Positions 52,577-61,136 of a stretch of DNA of 64,000 nucleotides are shown piece by piece. A program made the translations under genes and the position numbers. This stretch comes from Emcibacter sp048269205 (GTDB taxonomy: Bacteria > Pseudomonadota > Alphaproteobacteria > Sphingomonadales > Emcibacteraceae), in assembly GCF_048269205.1 (NCBI RefSeq), contig NZ_JBLXJC010000001.1, positions 1,798,001-1,862,000 on the forward strand. Direction: 5' to 3'. The notes under the pieces were generated by a model. It made no database searches and was not told the origin of the DNA. It saw only the letters and a program-made list of their open reading frames with translations. Position 1 is the first letter of the stretch. Each line of letters starts with the position of its first letter.

Positions 52577-53569
52577 ATGACTTTTCGAATTTCGTCAAAA
52601 ATTCTTACGGCTTTCCTGCCCCTTGTGATCACCTGTAGCGCCAATGCCGCTACAGGTCCGCAGGAAGACAAACCACTGGAATCCAGGTTTATTACACTGG
52701 GGACCATGGCAGGGCCTGTGCCCGACCCGCATCGTTCCCAGCCTTCCAACCTGCTGGTATATGGACAGAACGCCTATCTAATTGACACAGGAGACGGCAC
52801 GGTTGAACAACTGGCAAAAAGCGGTGTTCGCCTGGCACAGGTCAAGGCGGTCTTTCTGAGCCATCTGCATTTCGACCATACCAGCGGCCTGGCGGCGGTA
52901 TTGGGACTGCGCTTTCAGACAGACGTGTCCGCAAAAATTGTAATTTATGGGCCACCGGGAACCAGGGAACTGGTGAACGGCCTCATTGCGTCCATGGCGC
53001 CCGCCATCTCGGCGGGATATGGCATTCCCGGAAGGTCCTTTACGAATCCTGCAGAGTTGATTGTGGTCCATGAATTCACTGATCATGGGTCCATCCAGAT
53101 TGATGGGATGACGGTGACAGCTCGTCAAAACAGTCATTACAGTTTTCCGGCAGGTAGCGAAATGGACCGTCGCTATAAATCCCTCTCCTACCGCTTCGAC
53201 ATGCCGGACCGGTCCATCGTCTATACCGGCGATACCGGCCCCAGCAAGTCTGTCGAAGAGCTTGCAAAGGGGGCTGATATGCTGGTGTCGGAGATGATGG
53301 ATATTCAGCGCACCGTGGATATCATCCGAAAAAACAGTCGCAATCCCGACCCCGCTATCATCAAAAGCGTCATGCAGCACCTGAAAGCTCATCACCTGAC
53401 CCCTGAAGATGTCGGAGAATTGGCTGCCCGCTCGGGTGTTAAGTCTGTCGTCATCACACATTTAGGAGCCGCGGGAGCAACCGGTGCTGACCTGCTCCGC
53501 TATCTTGGCGAAATTGCCCGTCACTATCGCGGCCCCGCAATCATCGCTGACGATCTGGAGGAATTCTAA
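52577..53569 (+). CDS. Exported metallo-beta-lactamase-fold hydrolase
   Basis: 330 residues. A signal peptide (ILTAFLPLVITCSANA) is followed by the MBL core: the di-metal motif HLHFDH (His96, His98, Asp100, His101), then RQNSHYSFP, VYTGDTGPS and the late VVITHLGAAG. The order is that of the arylsulfatase/tRNase-Z-like branch rather than true beta-lactamases. It lies between the receptor (11 bp) and FAD monooxygenase (3 bp) genes. It could release an aromatic from an ester, sulfate or lactone in the periplasm before or after outer-membrane passage. The substrate is unknown. Confidence 0.88.
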   Translation: MTFRISSKILTAFLPLVITCSANAATGPQEDKPLESRFITLGTMAGPVPDPHRSQPSNLLVYGQNAYLIDTGDGTVEQLAKSGVRLAQVKAVFLSHLHFDHTSGLAAVLGLRFQTDVSAKIVIYGPPGTRELVNGLIASMAPAISAGYGIPGRSFTNPAELIVVHEFTDHGSIQIDGMTVTARQNSHYSFPAGSEMDRRYKSLSYRFDMPDRSIVYTGDTGPSKSVEELAKGADMLVSEMMDIQRTVDIIRKNSRNPDPAIIKSVMQHLKAHHLTPEDVGELAARSGVKSVVITHLGAAGATGADLLRYLGEIARHYRGPAIIADDLEEF

Positions 53570-53572
53570 GAT

Positions 53573-54688
53573 ATGCAGTCTCTTAAAATACTCGTAATTG
53601 GCGGCGGAATTGGCGGCCTTACTTCGGCGATTGCCCTTCGGAACAAAGGCTTCGACATCACCGTTATCGAGAAAGACCCGAACTGGTCTGTCTACGGTGT
53701 CGGCATCATCCAACAATCCAACGCTATCAGGGCCATGGAACAGCTTGGCCTGCTACGGGATTATGTGGAGGCCGGCGTAGGATTTGACTTTGTCGAAATA
53801 TTCGCCCCGGACGGGACACAGGTGGCCCGGGTTCCCGCCCCTTCCCTGGTCGAAGGCTGTCCGGCCAATCTTGGCATCGGCCGGCCGGCCCTGCATAAAC
53901 TTCTGGGTGACCGGGCCATCGCCTCGGGGGCCCAGGTGCGCCTTGGTGTAACGGCAGACGCCATTGAAAACGGTTCAGACGGCTGCAGGGTACATTTCTC
54001 AAGCGGAGATGAGGAAAAATTCGATCTGGTGATCGGGGCGGATGGCGTTTATTCCCAAACCCGCACCATGGTGCTGCCCCGGGCGGAAACACCGCAGTTC
54101 ACCGGACAGTCGGTCTGGCGTTATAATTTTCCACGTCCTGACGGGCTTGATGCATTGCAGGTCTACAATGGTCCGACCGGGGCCGGGCTGGTCCCGATCA
54201 GCCGTGATCTGATGTATATGTTTATCACCACACCGGAACCGGGAAATCCCCGCTACCCCCGGGAAGGACTGGCATCCGCCATGCGCGGCAAATTATCCAG
54301 CTGTGCCCCGGCAATCAAAGAACTTGCCGAACAGATTACCGATGATGACAGCGTCGTATATCGGCCGCTGGAGGGCATGTTGGTGGAGGGGCCCTGGCAC
54401 AGCGGCCGGGTCGTGCTGCTTGGCGACGCCGTCCATGCCACGACCCCGCATCTGGGACAGGGTGCCGGCATGGCCATTGAAGACTCCATTGTCCTGGCTG
54501 ATGAACTTGACAAACATGACTCGATTGAGAATGCCTTGAGCGCCTACAGGGCACGCCGTTTCGAACGGTGCGCCTATATCGTCCGCGCGAGCCTGGCCAT
54601 CTGCTACGGCCAGTTGGGCAAGGGGCCCCTGATGGATAATTACAAGGCCACCCGAGAAATGTTTGAAGTAACCGCACAACCAATCTGA
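53573..54688 (+). CDS. FAD-dependent aromatic monooxygenase (salicylate/3-hydroxybenzoate hydroxylase family)
   Basis: 371 residues. The N-terminal ADP-binding fold is VIGGGIGGLTSAIALRNKG, the middle motif DLVIGADGVYSQTR is the DG signature, and the second FAD motif is LLGDAVHATTPHLGQGAGMAIED. These are the three hallmarks of class A flavoprotein hydroxylases, which use NAD(P)H and oxygen to hydroxylate a phenol in the cytosol. The length and GQGAGMAIED match the salicylate hydroxylase/3-hydroxybenzoate 6-hydroxylase group. It is followed by an extradiol-type dioxygenase (62 bp) and should make the dihydroxy substrate for ring cleavage. Confidence 0.92.
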   Translation: MQSLKILVIGGGIGGLTSAIALRNKGFDITVIEKDPNWSVYGVGIIQQSNAIRAMEQLGLLRDYVEAGVGFDFVEIFAPDGTQVARVPAPSLVEGCPANLGIGRPALHKLLGDRAIASGAQVRLGVTADAIENGSDGCRVHFSSGDEEKFDLVIGADGVYSQTRTMVLPRAETPQFTGQSVWRYNFPRPDGLDALQVYNGPTGAGLVPISRDLMYMFITTPEPGNPRYPREGLASAMRGKLSSCAPAIKELAEQITDDDSVVYRPLEGMLVEGPWHSGRVVLLGDAVHATTPHLGQGAGMAIEDSIVLADELDKHDSIENALSAYRARRFERCAYIVRASLAICYGQLGKGPLMDNYKATREMFEVTAQPI

Positions 54689-54750
54689 CGATCCGGAAAA
54701 ATATAATCCCGTCAGGAAGATCGGGCCTTATTTATGAGAGAGACTATTTT

Positions 54751-55653
54751 ATGAACAGAGTTACAGAAATTCGTTATGTAGGATATGGCGTGGAAGACTT
54801 CGAAACAGAGAGAAAATTCTACACAGATCAATGGGGTCTTAAGGAAGTCTACGCGGAAAAGAATATCGCCTGCTTCAAAACCCACGGCCATCACGAACAT
54901 CATGTTGTGCAACTGCGCAAGGCAGAAGTCAATCACATTGAAGTCATCGCCCTGGCCACAGACAGCAGCGCCGATGTGGACGCCCTGTACGACAAGGTGA
55001 GCAACGCGGGATGCAAAATCATACATGCCCCCCGTAACCTGGAAACACCCGGCGGCGGATATGGATTTCGTTTCTTTTCCAGCGACGGCCTGCCCTTCGA
55101 AATTTCAAGCGACGTGGAAAAACTCGACAGCCGCCCGCTGGAACGCTGGGAAGGTCTGCCGGTGAAAATCAGCCATATCGTGCTTCATTCGCCGGATCAC
55201 CAGGGGCTCGTCAAATTTTTTACCGACGTTTTGGGTTTCCGTGTTTCCGACTGGCTCGGCGATTTCATGTGTTTTCTGCGCTGCAATTCCGCTCATCACC
55301 GCATCGCCCTGCTGCCCGGACCTGCCTGCCTGAATCATGTTGCCTATGACATGCTTAGTGTCGATGACATGATGCGCGGGATAAGCCGTCAGAAAGAGCA
55401 CGGCAACGACGTGAAATGGGGCCCGGGACGTCATACTGCAGGCAACAACACCTTCAGTTATTTCACAACGCCCAACGGTTTTGCCGTCGAATATACGGCG
55501 GAGCTGGAGGAAGTCGATTTTGATACTCATGAAGCCATAGTGCATGAGCCGTCCCGCACGATTATGGATCAGTGGGGGATCGGCACCGGCGGCCCGCAAA
55601 CCATGCCAAAACCCAAGGCAGACCCATGTCTGTTTAAAACCGCGGAGAAATAA
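54751..55653 (+). CDS. Extradiol-type (VOC fold) ring-cleavage dioxygenase
   Basis: 300 residues, two VOC modules as in type I extradiol dioxygenases. The active-site module (about 135-260) keeps all three iron ligands: His142 (KISHIVLHS), His196 (CLNHVAYD) and Glu247 (FAVEYTAE). It also has RHTAGNN near 227-233 and a Tyr at 237 in likely second-sphere positions. The N-terminal module carries an unusual His cluster (THGHHEHH, residues 44-51). It cleaves a catechol-like ring next to the diol using oxygen and Fe(II). It lies after the monooxygenase and just before a C-C hydrolase-like gene, the expected order for meta-cleavage. The next gene's ATG starts one base after its stop. Confidence 0.9.
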   Translation: MNRVTEIRYVGYGVEDFETERKFYTDQWGLKEVYAEKNIACFKTHGHHEHHVVQLRKAEVNHIEVIALATDSSADVDALYDKVSNAGCKIIHAPRNLETPGGGYGFRFFSSDGLPFEISSDVEKLDSRPLERWEGLPVKISHIVLHSPDHQGLVKFFTDVLGFRVSDWLGDFMCFLRCNSAHHRIALLPGPACLNHVAYDMLSVDDMMRGISRQKEHGNDVKWGPGRHTAGNNTFSYFTTPNGFAVEYTAELEEVDFDTHEAIVHEPSRTIMDQWGIGTGGPQTMPKPKADPCLFKTAEK

Positions 55654-55654
55654 G

Positions 55655-56812
55655 ATGGCGCTTTTCGAATTCTTCCCCAACTATATCTGGAACCTGTCCG
55701 TTTCCATCGCCATGGAGAGCGGTGCCCAGATTGGCGAAATCATCGATATGTGCCAGCCGATCAAGGATGCCGCAGACAGCGGTGCTGACGCCGGCACACC
55801 CGAGTTTATGAAACAATGGGTTTCAACCGCCGAAAACCTGCTGGAGCTTGCGGCAGAGGATGAAGCCGCCGGCCGCAATATTTCCGCTTCGGCGAAGCTG
55901 GAGCGCGCCTCCCTTTATATGTTTGTGGCCGAACGCATGCAGGGACACAGTCACCCGGGACGCAGGGAAACCTATGCCCGGGCCAGAGAGGCCTTCGACA
56001 CCTCCACCCGGCTGGGGCATCTCAACCGGGAGCGGATCGAAATTCCCCTGGCTACGGGTCATATGCCAGCCCTCTTTACACGGGCACCGGGTGGCGGTCC
56101 AAAGCCGGTTGTCATCTATTGCAATGGATTGGACAGCTGCAAGGAATTGCTCTACTGGTCCCGCCTGCCCGAAGCCCTTGCCCGTCGCGGTATCTCCACT
56201 CTCAGTGTTGACCAGCCTGGAAGCGGCGAGGCTTTGCGCCTGCAGAATCTTCCGGTCGACCCTCACAGCGAAAACTGGGCCTCAAAGGCCGTTGACTGGC
56301 TGGAAACACAGCCGGATGTGGACCAAAAGCGGCTCGGCATGACCGGTATCAGCCTTGGCGGCCATTTTGCCCCACGCGCCGTGGCCTATGAACCCCGCTT
56401 TGCGTCCGGCGCCGTCTGGGGCGCCAATCACAACTGGGCCGAGGTTCAGCAAAAGCGACTTAAAAGCGAAGGCGAAAATCCTGTCCCCCACTATTGGGCA
56501 CATGTCATGTGGGCCTTCGGGGCAAAGGATATGGAGGAATTTCACCGGAAAAGCGCCGACATGCATTTAAATGGCGTCATGGACCGCATCAAGGTTCCCT
56601 TTCTCGTGACCCATGGCGAAAAAGACCGGCAAATCTCCCTTGACTATGCCTACCAGAGTTTCGATCAACTAACCAATTCCCCCCGGCGTGAACTCAAAAT
56701 CTTCACGGCACGGGAGGGCGGGGTTGAACATGTGGGTGCCGACAATATGTCGTTCGGTCGTCACTATATCGCGGACTGGTTTGCTGAAACCCTGGGTGGC
56801 CATACGTCGTAA
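55655..56812 (+). CDS. Alpha/beta hydrolase of the C-C bond hydrolase (2,6-dihydroxypseudooxynicotine hydrolase-like) type
   Basis: 385 residues from the ATG at 55655; an upstream in-frame start at 55544 lies inside the dioxygenase gene. A helical N-terminal domain (about 1-125, with acidic repeats AAEDEAAGRN) precedes the hydrolase core: VVIYCNGLDS, STLSVDQPGSG, nucleophile Ser233 in MTGISLGGHF, Asp in VTHGEKDRQI, His in GGVEHVGADN. The extra N-terminal helical domain is the mark of the DUF1100/DHPON-hydrolase family, which splits C-C bonds of ring-fission or diketone products. It follows the dioxygenase directly and probably cleaves its product. Confidence 0.87.
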   Translation: MALFEFFPNYIWNLSVSIAMESGAQIGEIIDMCQPIKDAADSGADAGTPEFMKQWVSTAENLLELAAEDEAAGRNISASAKLERASLYMFVAERMQGHSHPGRRETYARAREAFDTSTRLGHLNRERIEIPLATGHMPALFTRAPGGGPKPVVIYCNGLDSCKELLYWSRLPEALARRGISTLSVDQPGSGEALRLQNLPVDPHSENWASKAVDWLETQPDVDQKRLGMTGISLGGHFAPRAVAYEPRFASGAVWGANHNWAEVQQKRLKSEGENPVPHYWAHVMWAFGAKDMEEFHRKSADMHLNGVMDRIKVPFLVTHGEKDRQISLDYAYQSFDQLTNSPRRELKIFTAREGGVEHVGADNMSFGRHYIADWFAETLGGHTS

Positions 56813-56840
56813 TTTGGGGGAAATTTTAAAAGGTCCAACA

Positions 56841-57530
56841 ATGACTGAACAACTGCTAGCCCTGTATTTTGCACCCGGCACCTGCGCCCGGGTGTGCCTG
56901 ACGGCCCTGGAGGAAACAGGAGTTGCTTTTGAAACCCGCCTGATCGCCTTTGGGGCGGGAGACCATCGATCGCCGGAATTCCTGAAGATCAATCCGGCCG
57001 GAAAGGTCCCCGCTCTGGTCACCAGAGACGGGGTGATCACGCAAAACGGCGCAATCCTGCAGTATCTTTCAGCCAGCTTTCCGGAAGCCGGACTGCTGCC
57101 TGTCGCAAATACCCCCTATGAAGACGCGATATTGTCCGGTCATCTATTCCATCTGTCCAGCGACCTTCATCCTCTGGTCACCCGGTTTGTGATGCCTCAT
57201 TTCATGTGCGGGGTAGACAATAGTCTGGCCGATATCCGCCAGCGTGCGCAACAGAGTCTGTCGGCATTGCTTGCCCCGACAGAAGAAAAACTCGCACAAC
57301 AGGACTGGCTTATCGCAGAGGAGTGGTCGATCATGGACAGTTACCTGGCATGGGTCTGGTTTCGGATCACAGGCGCCGGTTTTCCGGGAGACGACTTCCC
57401 CGCACTCTCACGGCACTATGAGAAAACCATGGCACGCCCTTCCGCCCGGCGCGCCGCGGAACGGGAAGCCGCTGCCTATTTGGATCTGGAATCACGCGGC
57501 CTAACGGTGCCCCTGCCCTATAAACAATAA
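56841..57530 (+). CDS. Glutathione S-transferase-family protein, possible isomerase
   Basis: 229 residues from the ATG at 56841 (AAAAGG upstream); a longer frame from 56688 overlaps the hydrolase gene. The N-terminal thioredoxin-like domain has LYFAPGTCARVCLTALEE with a Cys/Ser-type active-site start, and NPAGKVPALVTRDGVITQNGAILQYL supplies the cis-Pro and the Glu/Asn-Gly glutathione contacts. An all-helical C-terminal domain follows. In aromatic pathways such proteins act as maleylpyruvate or maleylacetoacetate isomerases. The adjacent FAH-type hydrolase supports that, though a detoxifying role is equally consistent. Confidence 0.85.
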   Translation: MTEQLLALYFAPGTCARVCLTALEETGVAFETRLIAFGAGDHRSPEFLKINPAGKVPALVTRDGVITQNGAILQYLSASFPEAGLLPVANTPYEDAILSGHLFHLSSDLHPLVTRFVMPHFMCGVDNSLADIRQRAQQSLSALLAPTEEKLAQQDWLIAEEWSIMDSYLAWVWFRITGAGFPGDDFPALSRHYEKTMARPSARRAAEREAAAYLDLESRGLTVPLPYKQ

Positions 57531-57574
57531 ACACAGGCGGTAGAGACAATCATCGCCCTTGAAAGGAAAGCCTA

Positions 57575-58144
57575 ATGGAAAACAAGACAGTGCGCCGCAT
57601 CGTCACCGGACATGACAGTGCGGGTAAAGCGATTATCCAGGAAGACGGGGCACCGCCACGCATCCAGCGCATTGGTGGTGAGCTCGGGCCGGTATTTTAC
57701 GAAATCTGGAATACGCGGGCCACGCCGGCCCCAATTGACCCTGCTTCCGGTGAACCGGCAGAAGACGGCATTATCCTCTCCCCTCCCCGAAACGGTACCC
57801 GAATTCGTGTCCTTGACATTCCGCCGGACGATAAAAAACTGAATAGCCTGAGCCCCGAGGAGCGCATGGCGCATTTTGCAGAAATCGGCGCTGCCGGGGC
57901 TGTGGCAGACGGTGGGGCCAGTGACCGCCATGCGTTCATGCACCGGACAGAAACCATCGATTACGGAATCGTCCTTGAAGGCGAACTGGTCCTGATCATG
58001 GATGAAGGAGAAACCACGGTACGGGCGGGGGATATTGTCATCCAGCGGGGTACCAATCATGGCTGGGCCAACCGCTCGGACCGCAATTGCCGGATTGTCT
58101 TTATCCTGATTGACGGTGAATATAGTGACGAGTTGAAATCATGA
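57575..58144 (+). CDS. Cupin-domain protein
   Basis: 189 residues. A C-terminal single cupin (about 105-180) has HRTETIDYGIVLEGELVLIM and then VRAGDIVIQRGTNHGWANRS, which supply the two conserved cupin boxes with possible metal ligands (His, Glu, His). The N-terminal 100 residues are extended and unrecognised. It is much shorter than the bicupin gentisate dioxygenases (about 340-380), so it is not one of them. The stop overlaps the start of the FAH gene (ATGA), indicating co-translation. It could be an isomerase/decarboxylase-like enzyme or a single-cupin dioxygenase acting on the pathway product. Confidence 0.82.
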   Translation: MENKTVRRIVTGHDSAGKAIIQEDGAPPRIQRIGGELGPVFYEIWNTRATPAPIDPASGEPAEDGIILSPPRNGTRIRVLDIPPDDKKLNSLSPEERMAHFAEIGAAGAVADGGASDRHAFMHRTETIDYGIVLEGELVLIMDEGETTVRAGDIVIQRGTNHGWANRSDRNCRIVFILIDGEYSDELKS

Positions 58145-59112
58145 GACTGGCAAGCATTGCAAATGGGTCCAGGGATGGAGAACTTGTTGTCATTTCCGGG
58201 GACGGCGCGCGGTATCTTTCTACAAGGGACTTTACCCCCAATCTTTTGACTGCAATGGAAAACTGGTCCGGCCTGGAAAACTCTCTGCGCGGCCTGGCGG
58301 CGGACCTGGAAGCCGGAAAGGGGCATGCCCTGGACAAAGCACAGTTGCTGGCGCCACTTCCCAGAAGCTGGCAGTGGCTGGACGGTTCGGCATTTTCCAC
58401 CCATGGTGAATTGATGCAGATTGCCTTTAATCATGATCCGATTGAAAGCGATAGGCCGCTGATGTATCAGGGTTTGTCCGACCGCTTTTACGGCCCACGC
58501 ACGGATATTCCTTTTCCGGATGAGGAACACGGCATCGACTTCGAAGGTGAATTCGGCGTGATTGTCGATTTCGTTCCCATGGGCACCAGCGCCGAACAGG
58601 CCCTTGAACACATCAGGCTGATTGTCCAGATCAATGACTGGTCCCTGCGGGCTCTGGCGCCGATCGAGATGAAAACCGGTTTTGGCTGGGTGCAGGCCAA
58701 ACCCGCCTGTTCCATGGCGCCCTTCGCCGTCACCCCGGATGTTCTGGGAGACGCCTGGAAAGACGGAAGGGTTGTTCTCGACCTTCATATCGACTGGAAC
58801 GGTCAGAGTTTCGGCAGGGCCAATGGCGGAGCCATGGATTTCGGGTTTCACGACCTGGTGGCCCATGCGGCCCTGAGCCGGGATCTTGCAGCCGGCACCG
58901 TCATCGGGTCCGGCACCGTCTCCAACAAAAATTACAAGGATGTCGGTTCAAGCTGCATATCCGAACAACGCGCCATCGAAATGATCCGTGACGGCAATCC
59001 CTCCACACCCTTTATGAGCTTCGGTGATACTATCCGCATGGAGGCCCGGACGCCTGGGGGTGTAACCCCGTTCGGCAGAATAGATCAGAGGATAGTTTCT
59101 GCGCGGGTATGA
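58141..59112 (+). CDS. Fumarylacetoacetate hydrolase-family enzyme
   Basis: 323 residues. An N-terminal cap (about 1-90) precedes an FAH core with the acidic metal cluster: EEHGIDFEGEFGVIVDFV (two Glu) and VQINDWSLRAL (Asp). The substrate loop FGWVQAKPACSMAP, the conserved DLVAHAALSRDLAAGTVIGS and SGTVSNKNYKD are also present. The enzyme would hydrolyse or hydrate an acylpyruvate formed after ring opening. It overlaps the cupin gene by 4 bp and is the last gene of the operon. The length and motifs fit fumarylpyruvate/fumarylacetoacetate hydrolases; which of them cannot be decided. Confidence 0.9.
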   Translation: MRLASIANGSRDGELVVISGDGARYLSTRDFTPNLLTAMENWSGLENSLRGLAADLEAGKGHALDKAQLLAPLPRSWQWLDGSAFSTHGELMQIAFNHDPIESDRPLMYQGLSDRFYGPRTDIPFPDEEHGIDFEGEFGVIVDFVPMGTSAEQALEHIRLIVQINDWSLRALAPIEMKTGFGWVQAKPACSMAPFAVTPDVLGDAWKDGRVVLDLHIDWNGQSFGRANGGAMDFGFHDLVAHAALSRDLAAGTVIGSGTVSNKNYKDVGSSCISEQRAIEMIRDGNPSTPFMSFGDTIRMEARTPGGVTPFGRIDQRIVSARV

Positions 59113-59154
59113 TCTATAACCCGGCCCGCCACACACCACTCTCGACACACAGTT

Positions 59155-59200
59155 TTGAACCATTTCTTTAAAAAAGACTTTGCTAGACAAAGTGGTTCAA
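59155..59200. promoter_or_regulatory. Nested inverted repeat downstream of the FAH gene
   Basis: Outer arms TTGAACCA (59155-59162) and TGGTTCAA (59193-59200) enclose inner arms ACTTTG-CTAGA-CAAAGT (59177-59193). It lies 42 bp past the operon end without a T-run. It may stabilise the 3' end, terminate weakly, or be a protein-binding site. The remaining 59201-59344 contains no gene I can support. Confidence 0.45.
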
Positions 59201-59344
59201 CCCCCAAAAGGTTGTACAAGAAGACTGATGGAGATTGACAGAATCAAAGTGGGGAGAGGATTTGTAAGGAACCTCGGGAGAGTATGAAATATTTGGTGCG
59301 GCCAGGAGGCACCGGAACGTCCAATATATATAATAACTTAATAA

Positions 59345-59373
59345 GAGAAGTGCGCAGATTTTGCGCACTTCTC
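59345..59373. terminator. Bidirectional hairpin terminator between FAH and carboxylesterase genes
   Basis: GAGAAGTGCGCA (59345-59356), loop GATTT, TGCGCACTTCTC (59362-59373): a perfect 12-bp stem between converging operons, followed by CTAAAAAAAA. The stem shares AAGTGCGCA/TGCGCACTT with the terminator at 10931 and most of it with the one at 32690. From 59374 to 59465 nothing else is seen. Confidence 0.78.
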
Positions 59374-59465
59374 CTAAAAAAAACTCCAGTATCACCTGGG
59401 TAACGCACCAACCGCCGATAAGCCCCAATTGTCTTCAAAATGGCACAACCAGGATGAAGTGGTCC

Positions 59466-61136
59466 TCATGGCCGGACAGAACACTGCTGCGCGGGCTTGG
59501 GTAATACGGGGGCGATTGACCCCGTACGCCAGTTCCAGGATTGCTTTCCGCTCAGACGACGACGGCACATGACCTGTTCATGCAGCTCATACATGCCCGG
59601 AAAGAGATCACGGGACAATGTCGGGACCTCGCCGAACTCCATATAGGCACGACCTGAAGCAAACTTTGTCCAGTCAGGCCCCCTCCCGGAGGTTGGCTGA
59701 CCGTCACGCGCAAAGCTTGTCCAATAATCAAGCATCGCACCGGAGATATTCCGCTCTGCCTCCGTATCCGGTATTGCGGGCCATCCCTCCGGAGTGCCCT
59801 TCAGACTTCCAAATACGAAGGGTACTTCGCTGGCATGAAACGCCTCGAGATTGGCTTCATTTGCAGCAGGATAACTGTGACTGAACAGATAGAGATAGGA
59901 AGGCTGGCCAAGGGCTGCCTGCTTGCGGACCAGACGTTCGGAAGCCCAGCCGAAGACCACATCACGCGCGGCATCCAGCTGTATCTCTTCAAGATCCTGC
60001 GGCGGATAGAGCCCGAGGTAAGTTTCGGCCAGATCGCCGTAGCGCGCACTGATATCACTTGCATAGGCTTCTGTCGTCTCGGGCAGCGGCGGTAACAGGA
60101 AGCGCAGGCTGCGCACTTCACCGCTGGTGAAACCTGCCATCAATGGTACCGGGGCCTGCTCACCCCGATCAAAGGTATCCACAAGCTGGCGCTTCAGAAT
60201 TTTGCCGTCAATGGTCCCGTAAGGCGCATAACCCGCCTTGGCCGTACGATCCACCAGGCTCAGCGCCTCCATGGCTCGCAACTCTGAAATTCCCGATACA
60301 CCAAGCTTTTCAGCCAACTCCACCCCGATCGCCTCTGCGGACTTTTCCTCGTAACGGGCTTCTCGCAACTCCGGCATGGTGAAGAGATAACCGCTCTGGA
60401 CAATGGCCTTGTCAAAAAGGCCCCGGGCCCTGGGGGACGCGAGAAGATATTCGACGCTCAACGCCCCGGCGGATTCACCGAAGATCGTGACGTTGCTTGC
60501 GTCACCGCCGAAGGCTTCGATGTTTTCCCTCACCCACCGAAGGGCTGCCATCTGATCCATCAGGCCGTAGTTACCTGATATATTCTCCTCGGACTCCCTG
60601 CTCAGCTCCGGATGGGCAAGATAACCGAGAACGCCAAGCCGGTAATTGATCGACACCAGGACAATCCCGCGTTTGGCGAATTCCCGACTGTCATACATCT
60701 TGGAGTGTGCGGTTCCCCAGATCAGTGTTCCACCATGAATCCAGACCATGACGGGCGCTTTCCTGGCATTGGCCGACGCTGTCACATCAAGGGTAAGACA
60801 GTCCTCACTCATCTTGATCCGGCCACGGTCGTAAGTTCCCTCTGCCATTAGCGGCTGCATGCAGGCTACACCTTTTTGCTCTGCCGCACGTATTCCGTCC
60901 CAGCGGGGCATCGGTGCTGGGGGACGCCAGCGGCGGTCACCAACGGGTGGTGCGGCATAGGGAATAGCGCGGAAAACGACAGCATCGTCTTCCCGGACAC
61001 CCTGCAACTGCCCGGCCGGCGGGTTTACAACAGGCGCTTTTTCACTTGCGAGACCTCCGGAAGTGAAGGCAATGCCGCACATGAGTGCGGATACACCAAT
61101 GAAAGCGGCAAAAAAACGGGATGAAATTTTTGTCAT
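59466..61136 (-). CDS. Type-B carboxylesterase, exported
   Basis: 556 residues. A signal peptide (VSALMCGIAFTSGGLA, about residue 30) precedes a full carboxylesterase/lipase domain of the acetylcholinesterase-like fold. The first-disulfide-region motif is EDCLTLDV (about 111-118), the oxyanion motif WIHGGTLIWG, and the nucleophile elbow TIFGESAGALSVEY has Ser222. The later Glu and His of the triad lie near TSGEVRS and AFHASEVPFVFG. It hydrolyses carboxylic esters, probably in the periplasm or outside. Its start overlaps the MFS gene by 4 bp. It is the last gene of an operon with acetoacetyl-CoA synthetase and 3-hydroxyacyl-CoA dehydrogenase, so the freed acid may be fed into that route. Confidence 0.92.
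   Translation of the reverse strand: MTKISSRFFAAFIGVSALMCGIAFTSGGLASEKAPVVNPPAGQLQGVREDDAVVFRAIPYAAPPVGDRRWRPPAPMPRWDGIRAAEQKGVACMQPLMAEGTYDRGRIKMSEDCLTLDVTASANARKAPVMVWIHGGTLIWGTAHSKMYDSREFAKRGIVLVSINYRLGVLGYLAHPELSRESEENISGNYGLMDQMAALRWVRENIEAFGGDASNVTIFGESAGALSVEYLLASPRARGLFDKAIVQSGYLFTMPELREARYEEKSAEAIGVELAEKLGVSGISELRAMEALSLVDRTAKAGYAPYGTIDGKILKRQLVDTFDRGEQAPVPLMAGFTSGEVRSLRFLLPPLPETTEAYASDISARYGDLAETYLGLYPPQDLEEIQLDAARDVVFGWASERLVRKQAALGQPSYLYLFSHSYPAANEANLEAFHASEVPFVFGSLKGTPEGWPAIPDTEAERNISGAMLDYWTSFARDGQPTSGRGPDWTKFASGRAYMEFGEVPTLSRDLFPGMYELHEQVMCRRRLSGKQSWNWRTGSIAPVLPKPAQQCSVRP

Noticed and set aside
59183..59428. Possible 81-residue minus-strand peptide downstream of the carboxylesterase
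   Set aside because: It spans the 59345 terminator hairpin, has no ribosome-binding site, and composition is that of intergenic DNA.
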